A stretch of DNA of 64,000 bases from Bacteroidota bacterium (GTDB lineage: Bacteria > Bacteroidota > Bacteroidia > Chitinophagales > Chitinophagaceae): positions 62,001 through 126,000 of the forward strand of contig JAEYWX010000001.1 of NCBI GenBank assembly GCA_023428755.1, in the 5' to 3' direction. The position numbers and the translations under genes were made by a program. The notes beneath the pieces are model-generated. The model searched no databases and had not been told where the DNA came from. It saw only the letters and a list, made by a program, of their open reading frames with translations. Shown here one piece after another: positions 1 through 8,314 of this stretch (the stretch's first letter is position 1; each line of letters starts with the position of its first letter).

Positions 1-1106
1 CAATTCCTACCATTATCTCTTCATTCAGAAGCAGCATTGGTTCTATTAAAAAACAAGATGATGTTCCGGTAGAAGTAAAACGTACCGAACGTGATCTCAA
101 TATTAAGATCGTTGGTATCGGCAGTTTGGTATTGATCTTACTGATGGCCATATTGCCGCAAGTGCCCGGTGATAATATCGGAAGTAAATTACTATTGGGT
201 TTACTGGTGGTGATCTTCGGGGCATTTTTTGTAACAGTATCATCACGCATTGTAGGGTTGATCGGTTCTTCCAATAATCCCATCAGTGGTATGACCATTG
301 CTACATTGATGGGCACTTGTCTCATCTTTATTGCAGTTGGCTGGACCGGCAAATTTTATGAACCAATGGCATTGGTTGTGGGTGGTATGATTTGTATTGC
401 TGCTGCCAACGCAGGCGCTACTTCACAGGATTTAAAAACGGGATACATTGTAGGTGCTACACCAAAGTATCAACAGATCGCTTTGTTTGTTGGCGCCATT
501 GTTTCCTCTATTGCTATTGGTGCAACCATTAAAGTATTGGATACACCAACAGCTGAAATGCTTTCGCAGGGAATTACACATGCCATTGGCACCGATAAAT
601 ATCCTGCACCGCAGGGAACATTAATGGCAACACTCATCAAAGGAATTTTATCATTTAATCTCGATTGGCAGTTTGTATTGGTGGGTGTGTTTATCGCTAT
701 TACAATGGAGTTGTGCGGCATTAAATCGCTGAGTTTTGCAGTGGGTTTGTATTTGCCTTTATCAACTACACTTCCCATTTTTATTGGCGGTGCCATTCGT
801 GGTATTGTTGATATGAAGAAAAAGAAATCAGGTGAAGTATTGTCTGCAGAGGAGGAAGATCTTGGTAAGGGTAACTTGTTTGCAACAGGATTAGTTGCGG
901 GTGGTGCATTGGCAGGTGTTGTAGTCGCTATACTGTCAGTAAATGATTCAATTGCGGCAGGACTTGGAAAGGTAAATGCAGAGCATGGTCTTGTTGGCAG
1001 TCTTGGACAAAACGGATATTACCTGCTTGGTGCATTGTTCTTTGCTGTGATGGGCTTTACACTCTACCGTATCGGCATTAAGAAAACGCAAAAGCTGAAC
1101 GAATAA
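1..1106 (+). CDS. OPT family oligopeptide/metal-chelate transporter, C-terminal part
   Basis: This is a multi-pass inner membrane transporter of the OPT family, which imports oligopeptides or metal-siderophore complexes. The gene is cut by the window start: the frame is open from base 3, giving 367 visible residues, so the true start lies upstream. The visible part holds about eight hydrophobic segments. It contains the glycine-rich stretch TYPICAL of the family C-terminal half around the segments SNNPISGMTIATLMGT and AANAGATSQDLKTGYIVGAT, and ends in a basic tail (GIKKTQKLNE). The family is called from these motifs; the substrate cannot be told. A strong terminator follows 40 bases downstream. 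Confidence 0.85.
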   Translation, partial: IPTIISSFRSSIGSIKKQDDVPVEVKRTERDLNIKIVGIGSLVLILLMAILPQVPGDNIGSKLLLGLLVVIFGAFFVTVSSRIVGLIGSSNNPISGMTIATLMGTCLIFIAVGWTGKFYEPMALVVGGMICIAAANAGATSQDLKTGYIVGATPKYQQIALFVGAIVSSIAIGATIKVLDTPTAEMLSQGITHAIGTDKYPAPQGTLMATLIKGILSFNLDWQFVLVGVFIAITMELCGIKSLSFAVGLYLPLSTTLPIFIGGAIRGIVDMKKKKSGEVLSAEEEDLGKGNLFATGLVAGGALAGVVVAILSVNDSIAAGLGKVNAEHGLVGSLGQNGYYLLGALFFAVMGFTLYRIGIKKTQKLNE

Positions 1107-1145
1107 TGCAACAGCAAATCTTGCACATAACTTCATACAAAACAA

Positions 1146-1167
1146 AAAGCCTCCGCAAGGGGGCTTT
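1146..1167 (+). terminator. Intrinsic terminator after the OPT transporter gene
   Basis: Nine-base-pair stem (one G-U pair) closed by a GCAA tetraloop, with A and T runs at its base, 40 bases after the OPT stop codon. It could also act on the minus strand, but the minus-strand neighbour is transcribed away from it only after its own stop at 1218, so it may serve both convergent genes. Confidence 0.75.
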
Positions 1168-1217
1168 CTTGTTTTAAACTACAACTATGCGAACGGGTTA
1201 GTAAGTACGTGTATTGA

Positions 1218-2270
1218 TCAGATCAATCCAAGGAATGAAGCTGCTGCTTTTGCCTGACGAAGCATGAAAAATTCCGGTGCCGGTTGAGTGGCAATTTCTT
1301 CATACAGGGCTGTGTATTTATTGGTGATGTTATCGATGCTGTATTTGTATCGCATTTTCCAGCCGTTGTTCACCAGCTGATCACGGTACGCTTCATTTTC
1401 AATTACATTTAAAATTCCACGACGTATGTCCAGAATATTATACGGATTTACTTTGCAGGCAGCATCATCTGAAATTTCATCCATTGGAGAAATACGGCTT
1501 GTTACCAAGGGACGCCCCACAGCACATGCTTCCAGAATCGGTAAACCAAAACCTTCATAGGTTGAAGCAAACACCACCATATCACACAAAATGTATTGAC
1601 GTTTCAATTCATCAAATGACAGATTGGTATGTGTTTTAAAATCAATTTTATTTTCCTGCAGTACGAGTTGTGTTTCCACATCAAGGCTGCCGATAATATG
1701 CAATTCACAATTCAAACCCTTCAATGCTTTTGCCAGGTTGTGAATGTTTTTATTTTCTTTTGTTCCGATTTGAAGGATGCGGGGCTTTTGTGCATTGAAT
1801 TGCTTTGGTGCAAATTCAAAACGTGGATCAAAGAAATTAGGAACCACCTTTACTTTACTCTCTCTTACACCTGTAAGTTTAATCAGTTCACGTTTTGTTT
1901 TTTCGCTGATCACTGTTACCGTGTTTGCACGCCACATGGGTAACTGGTACCAGAAGAATTTAAACATCCAGTATTTCAGATTCCACTTGTTATACTTGGT
2001 TAAAAACACACAGTCGTGAATGGTAAGAATAGTGTTCCGCTTTTTCATACCAAGTGATACATAATGAATATCGCCTGTAATATGATTAACAGTACCCTGA
2101 CTGCTGCGTGATTTAAAAATGTTTACGAAAATGTTTCTGATAGAAGGAACCTCAACTTTGCTGGCTTTGAAACCGGTGGTTTCTGCAACCTGTGCCTGCA
2201 CATTATCGAATAACGATTCGATACTGAAGGCATGAAGCCTTTTTTTACGGAAGAAGTATGATACTTCCAT
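1218..2270 (-). CDS. Glycosyltransferase family 4 (GT-B fold)
   Basis: A cytoplasmic or membrane-associated sugar transferase of the GT4 family, expected to add a sugar from a nucleotide donor to a cell-surface glycan. It has 350 residues, the usual length. The N-terminal half carries a Rossmann-like domain (TILTIHDCVFL, then TVTVISEKTKRELI with the typical helix after the first domain). The C-terminal half has the donor-binding signature: ILQIGTKENKN, ADMVVFAS-like CDMVVFASTYEGFGLPILEA, with the E-x7-E pattern, then GRPLVTS. It stands alone, convergent with the OPT gene and preceded by a recognisable promoter. Acceptor and sugar are unknown. Confidence 0.88.
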   Translation of the reverse strand: MEVSYFFRKKRLHAFSIESLFDNVQAQVAETTGFKASKVEVPSIRNIFVNIFKSRSSQGTVNHITGDIHYVSLGMKKRNTILTIHDCVFLTKYNKWNLKYWMFKFFWYQLPMWRANTVTVISEKTKRELIKLTGVRESKVKVVPNFFDPRFEFAPKQFNAQKPRILQIGTKENKNIHNLAKALKGLNCELHIIGSLDVETQLVLQENKIDFKTHTNLSFDELKRQYILCDMVVFASTYEGFGLPILEACAVGRPLVTSRISPMDEISDDAACKVNPYNILDIRRGILNVIENEAYRDQLVNNGWKMRYKYSIDNITNKYTALYEEIATQPAPEFFMLRQAKAAASFLGLI

Positions 2271-2312
2271 AGGAATTGGAGGATGTTTGATTTTTCAAAT
2301 AATTGGACAATA

Positions 2313-2340
2313 CAAATATACCCGTGCTGCAAGGCACAAA
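2313..2340 (-). promoter_or_regulatory. Candidate Bacteroidota promoter for the glycosyltransferase
   Basis: On the minus strand there is a TTTG box (2340-2337), 16 bases, then TATATTTG (2320-2313), which fits the known Bacteroidota -7 consensus TAnnTTTG with a -33 TTTG. The box lies about 42 bases before the start codon. Spacing is at the short end of the published range. Not tested. Confidence 0.45.
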
Positions 2341-2432
2341 CAATAGGAGTTTTCACCTAATCTTTTGATGGTAATTTTACGGCAACGAAGGGCGAGTCAC
2401 CCCTCAAAGGGTGACCCACCCGAAGCTGATTA

Positions 2433-3629
2433 TCAAATAAAATCCAATGGTTTAATGGATTGTTTCAGAATAGCATCTGCATCGGCTCCCATCCATTTGT
2501 TAAGTACGGTGGCATATACCTGTTTAAAATCGAGCTGGTATTTCAGGTCACCGTCATCAAGATTGGTGAGGTCGGGCAATGGATTGTAAAGTCCCTGCTT
2601 TTTTAAACCACCACCGATAAAAAACATATTATTAGCTTTGCCATGATCGGTTCCATTGCTTCCATTTTGTGCTACCCTTCTTCCAAATTCTGAAAAGGTA
2701 AACAGCAGCACATCATCAAACCGGTTATTTGCTTTGAGATCTCTTACAAATGCTTTTACTGCATCATTCAATTCGGTAAACAAACGTTTCTGCTGAGCTT
2801 CCTGGTTAATATGCGTATCAAAACTTCCTAAGGAAATGTAATACACTTTGGTATTGATCTCACTAAAGATGAGCGATGCAATTGTTTTCAATCCTTTACC
2901 TAAATCAGAATTGGGATACGATTCTGCTGATGGGCGTTGCTTGCTTTGTTTGAAAATATAATCGGCACTGGAAATTGTTTCAGCCATTGTTTTATACAAA
3001 TAATCTACCGGCTGCTCATGTTCTTGCTTGTGTTGCGCCATTATTTCTTTGAAGTAACGCTCCTGGCTGCTGGTGTACAAACGCCGGGGATCTTCCACTG
3101 CAATGCCTTTGATTTGATTACCTTTTAATGCAAGACTCAACACATCATCTATTTCCAACGCCTGCGTTGGTTTGTCGCAACCTTTGCACTGTGCATCTAA
3201 GTAACGGCCCACCCAGCCGGTGTTCCAGTAATCACGACTATCACTTGCCGTGTGCCAGATATCCATGCTGCGGAAATGACTTTTATCCGGATTGGGATAA
3301 CCTACACTATTGAAAATACCAAGGCTTCCATCATCATACAATTCTTTAAACGCTGTGAGTGATGGATGCAGTCCCGCTTCATCGGTTAATGCTAATGCTG
3401 CATTTCGTTGAATTCCTAACCGTGGACGATTGCTGTAATACAGATCATTTCGGAAAGGTATCACTGTATTCAATCCATCATTACCACCACTCAATTGAAT
3501 GATGACGGTTACTTTATTTCCCGGAGGAACCAGTTTTTCCGATTCAAATGCTTTTAAAAACTGGGGCATCAACATGGATGCTGTTGCAAGCGAACCGAGC
3601 TGGAGAAATTCTTTACGTTTAAAATACAT
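2433..3629 (-). CDS. DUF1501 domain-containing protein
   Basis: A 398-residue member of the DUF1501 family, which has an alkaline-phosphatase-like fold and is thought to be exported; its biochemical role is not established. The N-terminus (KRKEFLQLGSLATASML) looks like a Tat-type signal with a weak KR pair. Family features visible are IIQLSGGNDGLNTVIPF near residue 43, FTEFGRRV-like FSEFGRRVAQNGSNGTDHG near residue 315, and FFIGGGLKKQGLY. It lies directly downstream of the DUF1800 gene on the same strand, separated by a 109-base spacer with an inverted repeat. DUF1800 and DUF1501 genes are known to occur as pairs, so joint function is likely. Confidence 0.88.
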   Translation of the reverse strand: MYFKRKEFLQLGSLATASMLMPQFLKAFESEKLVPPGNKVTVIIQLSGGNDGLNTVIPFRNDLYYSNRPRLGIQRNAALALTDEAGLHPSLTAFKELYDDGSLGIFNSVGYPNPDKSHFRSMDIWHTASDSRDYWNTGWVGRYLDAQCKGCDKPTQALEIDDVLSLALKGNQIKGIAVEDPRRLYTSSQERYFKEIMAQHKQEHEQPVDYLYKTMAETISSADYIFKQSKQRPSAESYPNSDLGKGLKTIASLIFSEINTKVYYISLGSFDTHINQEAQQKRLFTELNDAVKAFVRDLKANNRFDDVLLFTFSEFGRRVAQNGSNGTDHGKANNMFFIGGGLKKQGLYNPLPDLTNLDDGDLKYQLDFKQVYATVLNKWMGADADAILKQSIKPLDFI

Positions 3630-3640
3630 AAAAAGCTTTT

Positions 3641-3733
3641 AGCTATTAGCTGTGAGCTACGAGCAAAACCCACAACGCAAATCTTATTAATTAATCATTT
3701 CAGCTGGCGGCTCGAAGCTCACCGCTAGCAGCT
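3641..3733. repeat. Inverted repeat between the DUF1800 and DUF1501 genes
   Basis: Two 24-base arms, 3641-3664 and 3710-3733, are reverse complements with four mismatches and a 45-base spacer. Each arm is itself built of AGCT-like units (AGCTATTAGCTGTGAGCT). The element lies inside a presumed operon and could fold into a stem-loop in the mRNA or be a mobile REP-like unit. Confidence 0.6.
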
Positions 3734-3738
3734 TATTT

Positions 3739-5163
3739 TCAGCACATTTGATACTCCGGTGTACACATCAACTGAATAATAGATGTTTGGATATAACGGT
3801 CACGACTGGACGCATCTACAAATTTTTCAACCATCGCTTTGTTCAGTCTGCTGCTGTCTGTTTGCCAAACGAGAGATGCGATATTCGAAAGCAATCGTTC
3901 TCTTGTGGTTTTTTCCAATTGTTTCGTCACCGGTTGCCATTGAATGGTTGTTTTTACCACTCTGCCCGGTATACGTGCTGCACCTCCCATCTCCTGATCA
4001 TCATCACTTTTTGCTTTAAACTGAAATGCTTCTTTTGTAGCCATCAATTGCGGAATACGCATACGAAACATGAGCGACGAACTGTCGATCCAGTTGAAAC
4101 CTCCGGGCCATCCTGCTACATTGGGCGGGTAGAACAAAATTTGTCCCAACACCTTTTGCAGAAACAACTGTGCATCTTCATTTTCGATCTGCATCGGCAA
4201 TGAACGGCGGATGCCAACCAACAGATCAACCGGCGATTTTACTCTTGTACCGATATTCTTTTCATCATAAAACCAATCGCTGGTGAAAATATCTTTCAAC
4301 ACAGTTTTGATCTCGTAATCGCTTTTATAAAAACGATCGGCCAGCCACTCTACTCTTTTTTCATCCACCTGTTCGTTTACAAAAAAGCGATACATTTTTC
4401 GGGTAATGTACAGCGCTGTTTGTTTTTGCTGGAGCAGGAGATCAAGAATATCATCGCCATCAAAATTTCCTGTTTTGCCCAACACTGTTTTAGAACCTGC
4501 ATCGTGGAGGTTAGGTCTGAAAATAAATTCCCCGTTGAGTTTAAACTGCCAACCCGTAAATGCACGTGCCGCTTCTTTAATATCCGTTTCGGTATAGTTG
4601 CCACGGCCCATGGTAAACAACTCCATCACCTCCCGTGCAAAATTTTCGTTGGGTTTTTGTTTGCGGTTTTGCTGATTGTTGAGAAATGCAAGCATGGCTG
4701 CACTGCGGCTTACTTCTTTTAACAAAGTGCCGAAATTTCCCAATGCATTTTTCCGGATCACATGTAGTAGCTCCTGCTGGTACAAAGCGTTGAGGTTACG
4801 GCATGCAAAATGTCCATGCCAGAAGAAGGCCAGTTTTTCACGAAGTTGCTGTTGACTGTTCACCATTTCATCGAGCCACTCCAGGTTGAGGTTCCTGATC
4901 TCTTCCCTGGACTTTCGCTGCATTTGCTGACGTTGTTCCTGTGTTAGTTCAGTTCGTCTAACACCATCTACTCCGTTCATCAACCCATCTACAAAATTGG
5001 TGGCCACTTTCAAAGGCATCGGTTCTTTGCGTGACGATTTCTCGAGGGCTTCGTATAATTTGAGGGGTGAAGTTTTGCTGAGATCGCCCCACTGTTCAAC
5101 AGCAGGACCAAAGCCTGCCCGCCATAAAAGATGCTGATTTTTTAACTGTACAGATGCCGCCAT
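3739..5163 (-). CDS. DUF1800 domain-containing protein
   Basis: A 474-residue protein of the DUF1800 family, of unknown biochemical function. The family is recognised from HLLWRAGFGP at the N-terminus, the block REKLAFFWHGHFACR, NFAREVMELFTMGRGNYTETD (residues about 173-195), EAARAFTGWQF, and FYPPNVAGWPGG near residue 350. No signal peptide is visible, unlike its partner. It is the first gene of a two-gene unit with DUF1501 downstream. The pair is widespread in Bacteroidota and Planctomycetota and the two proteins are presumed to work together. The start at 5163 gives the expected short N-terminus before the first family motif. Confidence 0.88.
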   Translation of the reverse strand: MAASVQLKNQHLLWRAGFGPAVEQWGDLSKTSPLKLYEALEKSSRKEPMPLKVATNFVDGLMNGVDGVRRTELTQEQRQQMQRKSREEIRNLNLEWLDEMVNSQQQLREKLAFFWHGHFACRNLNALYQQELLHVIRKNALGNFGTLLKEVSRSAAMLAFLNNQQNRKQKPNENFAREVMELFTMGRGNYTETDIKEAARAFTGWQFKLNGEFIFRPNLHDAGSKTVLGKTGNFDGDDILDLLLQQKQTALYITRKMYRFFVNEQVDEKRVEWLADRFYKSDYEIKTVLKDIFTSDWFYDEKNIGTRVKSPVDLLVGIRRSLPMQIENEDAQLFLQKVLGQILFYPPNVAGWPGGFNWIDSSSLMFRMRIPQLMATKEAFQFKAKSDDDQEMGGAARIPGRVVKTTIQWQPVTKQLEKTTRERLLSNIASLVWQTDSSRLNKAMVEKFVDASSRDRYIQTSIIQLMCTPEYQMC

Positions 5164-5267
5164 GAAAAAAATTATTGCGTTAAGACTTTCTGTATTACTG
5201 AAAGTTTAATGATAAACGAAAGAAATCAAAAAATCGTTTGTCGGCTACTTCTTCTTACATTTAAAAT

Positions 5268-6332
5268 ATGAAGATCGGACCGTACAAATACCTCAGCCCG
5301 TTTATCATGTTTGTGTTTGCCTGGTTTGCGTTTCACGGTACGGGATGGATCACTTTTTTACCCGTGATCTATGCATTTGCATTTATTCCGCTGATCGAAT
5401 TATTTATACGGCCTGATGAAACGAACCTGAGTACAGCTGAAGAAGAATTGGCGAAAGCCGATAAAACCTACGATTATATTTTATATCTCATTGTTCCATT
5501 GCAGTATTTTCTGCTTATTAGTTTTTTGTTTTCGCTTCAGCAGGATGGACTCAGTACAATTGACAAAACCGGCCGTGTCATCAGTATGGGTTTGCTCTGT
5601 GGTGTGTTTGGAATCAATGTGGCACACGAGCTCGGTCACCGGATAAACAAAACCGAACAAGCAATGGCGAAGGCCCTCTTACTCACATCGCTGTACACGC
5701 ATTTTTTTATTGAACACAACAAGGGGCATCATAAACATGTGGCAACGCATCAAGATCCGTCCAGTGCCCGCTACAATGAACCATTGTTTTTCTTTTACCC
5801 CCGCACATTACTGTTTACCTATATAAGTGCCTGGAAAATTGCCAATGCAGAACTGCAAAAAAAAGGCAAACGGGTTTTCAGCCTGCAGAACGAAATGCTG
5901 CAACTGCAATTGCTGCAGCTTGTATTTGTAACAACCATCCTTGTTATAGTTGGATGGCAGATCACAGTTGCTTATTTACTTTCGGCATTGATCGGCATGT
6001 TATTATTGGAATGTGTGAATTATATTGAACATTATGGTTTAACCCGAAAGCAAACAGCAAGCGGACAGTACGAACGTACCATGCCGCATCATAGCTGGAA
6101 CAGTAACCATATTGTTGGCCGATTGATGTTGTTTGAATTAAGCCGGCATAGTGATCATCATTATCTCGCCAGCAGAAAATACCAGGTGCTTCGCCATCAC
6201 GATCATTCGATGCAAATGCCAACGGGTTACCCCGGCATGATGCTGCTGGCACATATTCCACCGCTCTGGTTTTATGTGATGAACAAACGCATAAAAAAAG
6301 AGGCACCGGTTGCAATGCCCCTTGCAGGGTAA
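5268..6332 (+). CDS. alkB: AlkB-type membrane alkane/fatty acyl hydroxylase
   Basis: An integral membrane non-haem di-iron monooxygenase of the AlkB class, which hydroxylates the terminal carbon of alkanes using O2 and electrons from rubredoxin. It has 354 residues, slightly shorter than classical AlkB (about 400). All four histidine motifs are visible: HELGH (120-124), HNKGHH (150-155), NYIEHYG (251-257) and HSDHH (294-298). About six hydrophobic segments are seen. Rubredoxin and rubredoxin reductase genes are not adjacent. The gene is divergent from DUF1800 and alone on its strand. Substrate is inferred only from the class; related members act on other aliphatic chains. Confidence 0.85.
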   Translation: MKIGPYKYLSPFIMFVFAWFAFHGTGWITFLPVIYAFAFIPLIELFIRPDETNLSTAEEELAKADKTYDYILYLIVPLQYFLLISFLFSLQQDGLSTIDKTGRVISMGLLCGVFGINVAHELGHRINKTEQAMAKALLLTSLYTHFFIEHNKGHHKHVATHQDPSSARYNEPLFFFYPRTLLFTYISAWKIANAELQKKGKRVFSLQNEMLQLQLLQLVFVTTILVIVGWQITVAYLLSALIGMLLLECVNYIEHYGLTRKQTASGQYERTMPHHSWNSNHIVGRLMLFELSRHSDHHYLASRKYQVLRHHDHSMQMPTGYPGMMLLAHIPPLWFYVMNKRIKKEAPVAMPLAG

Positions 6333-6352
6333 TAGGCGTTCTTATAATATTT

Positions 6353-6997
6353 TTATTTGATGATCCAGCGGGCACCAATGCCGATATTATTGAGATAGCC
6401 GAGTCCGAGGCTGGTACCAATTCCAAAACTATTTTGAGTAGAAGTTTGATTGTTACCATTGTCATACTTAGTAGATGAATATCCTATGTTCACGAAGTCT
6501 GCAAATCGAATTTCAAATAAGAGTTTTTGATTCCATTTATAAGCAAGCCCCGGATAAAGTCCAACACTCGCTGCATACTGTTTAAAATTTGGATTAATAA
6601 AATTTGAACTTTTTTGCTGCGAATAATTAAAGCTGGCTCTCCCTTCACCAAATACAAAAAAGTTTTTTCCCAAGCTCTTATAAGTTCTCGTAAAATAACC
6701 ACCGCCTACATTGTAACTTTTACCTGTGGTATTTGATGAAGCCCCTTCAAACTTACTGTTTGAAAATCCGGCACCTACAAAAAAACCATTCAATCTGTTT
6801 TCCCTTGTTGCAAATCCTAACTCAGTAGAAAATTGTAAGCTGTTATCAACTCGTTTAAACTGATTGGGAGCATCTGCTTCCTGTTTCGATGTTTGAAAAT
6901 TCAATCCCAATCCAAGCACTTTATTTCCTTTGGTAAACTGTGCAGAGGCATTAAAAGCAAGCAAAACCACAATTGAAAGCGTAACAATTTTTCCCAT
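6353..6997 (-). CDS. Outer membrane beta-barrel protein
   Basis: A 214-residue secreted protein with a clear signal peptide (LSIVVLLAFNASAQ) and alternating hydrophobic strands typical of small outer membrane barrels (PF13505/PF13568-like). Blocks such as GFFVGAGFSNSKF, YNVGGGYFTRTY and GLGYLNNIGIGARWIIK look like transmembrane strands, and the protein ends in a hydrophobic strand. Function is unknown. It is convergent with alkB, with only 20 bases between the stop codons and no obvious terminator. The next gene upstream is divergent across a 255-base gap in which no feature was found. Confidence 0.72.
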   Translation of the reverse strand: MGKIVTLSIVVLLAFNASAQFTKGNKVLGLGLNFQTSKQEADAPNQFKRVDNSLQFSTELGFATRENRLNGFFVGAGFSNSKFEGASSNTTGKSYNVGGGYFTRTYKSLGKNFFVFGEGRASFNYSQQKSSNFINPNFKQYAASVGLYPGLAYKWNQKLLFEIRFADFVNIGYSSTKYDNGNNQTSTQNSFGIGTSLGLGYLNNIGIGARWIIK

Positions 6998-7252
6998 AGC
7001 AATTCATTTAGTTGGCAGCAATGTTAGAGCAATAAACCACATCAAAATCTTAATGAAATGTTTTTTAGGATATCCTTAGGAACTCCGCTCAATCGTAGTT
7101 TTACGTACTCAGTTTCAGTTATTTGTCATATTGCACAGCTATTGGCTCATTTGCAGCATCGTTACAAAAAAAATTATGAGTCTGCTAACATATGTCAGTA
7201 AAAAAATAATAAATTCAGTTGTCCTTTTTTACTTAAACCTAAACAACAACAA

Positions 7253-8236
7253 ATGAAGAAAGTATCGGTATTAGCAGCAGCGTCGCTGCTATTGTTTTTT
7301 GGATGTAGTAAATCCGTAGCAGACAAAGAACAATTGGAAGAGGAAGTTGAATTGAACCAGGCTTCGGCCCGTAGCTGTTACAGTTATGAAGTATTGCAGG
7401 CTAACATTAAAGCAGATCCCACACTCAAAAAACGAATGGATGATATCGAAGCCTTTACACAGCGGGTAATGGCCAATCCTTCTGCTTATAAAATTGTAAA
7501 TGGTGTACTGGAGTTACCCGTTCATGTAAACGTCTTGTACAAGACTTCTGCAGAAAATGTTTCCAACGCACAAATCCAATCGCAAATTGATGTATTGAAT
7601 GAAGATTTTGCAGCCACTAATGCAGATTACGGTTTAACGCCTTCTATTTTCCAAGGCGTACGTTCCGGTAACATTCAAATAAAATTTATCTGGACCACTG
7701 CAAATGTTACACGTAAGTCAACTAACAAAACAAGCTGGAGAACAAATGATGATATGAAGAAGAGTGCCAGAGGCGGCATTAATCCAACTTCACCAAGTAC
7801 AACGCTCAACATTTGGGTATGTAACCTCAGCAACAGCATTTTGGGATATGCTCAGTTTCCAGGCGGCAGTTCTGCAACAGATGGTGTTGTAATTGATAAC
7901 AATGCATTTGGTAGGGGCAACTATCCTCTGTTTACAGCTTTCAACAAAGGCAGAACGGCAACGCATGAAGTGGGCCACTATTTCAATCTGCGTCATATCT
8001 GGGGCGATGCAACTTGCGGTAACGATCAGGTGGCAGACACTCCGCAACACAATACATCAAACGGTGGATGCCCAACTTATCCGCATTACAGCACTTGCAG
8101 CGGAGCACCGATTGAAATGACCATGAACTACATGGATTATACAAATGATGCCTGTATGTATATGTTTACTGCCGGACAAGCAGCACGTATGCAGGCAACT
8201 TATGCAGTAGGTGGGCCAAGAGCAAGCTTACGCTAA
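7253..8236 (+). CDS. Lipid-anchored M43 (pappalysin-type) zinc metalloprotease
   Basis: A secreted metzincin protease. The 327-residue product has a lipoprotein signal ending in FFGCS (Cys18), so it should be anchored to a membrane. The zinc motif HEVGHYFNLRH (His238, His242, His248; Glu239 catalytic) is followed by WGD, and the Met-turn lies in MNYMDYTNDACM around residue 291. Paired cysteines (255, 273, 282, 301) could form disulfides. M43 proteases in Bacteroidota often carry a type IX sorting domain; this one ends at ASLR with none, which fits lipid anchoring instead. It is a single-gene unit ended by a perfect hairpin terminator. Confidence 0.88.
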   Translation: MKKVSVLAAASLLLFFGCSKSVADKEQLEEEVELNQASARSCYSYEVLQANIKADPTLKKRMDDIEAFTQRVMANPSAYKIVNGVLELPVHVNVLYKTSAENVSNAQIQSQIDVLNEDFAATNADYGLTPSIFQGVRSGNIQIKFIWTTANVTRKSTNKTSWRTNDDMKKSARGGINPTSPSTTLNIWVCNLSNSILGYAQFPGGSSATDGVVIDNNAFGRGNYPLFTAFNKGRTATHEVGHYFNLRHIWGDATCGNDQVADTPQHNTSNGGCPTYPHYSTCSGAPIEMTMNYMDYTNDACMYMFTAGQAARMQATYAVGGPRASLR

Positions 8237-8261
8237 AAGGCAATCAACATGAGAAAACAAT

Positions 8262-8297
8262 AAAAAGAAATCCCGCCGGTTGGCGGGATTTCTTTTT
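8262..8297. terminator. Bidirectional terminator between the protease gene and serS
   Basis: A perfect 16-base-pair stem with a four-base loop, with five A on the left and five T on the right, placed between two converging genes. The core AATCCCGCC...GGCGGGATT recurs at 41059-41080. Confidence 0.92.
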
Positions 8298-8314
8298 ATT
8301 AACTAACTGATCGT

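Noticed and set aside
5962..6465. 167-codon frame on the minus strand inside alkB
   Set aside because: It covers the conserved histidine motifs of alkB on the other strand and has no recognisable product.
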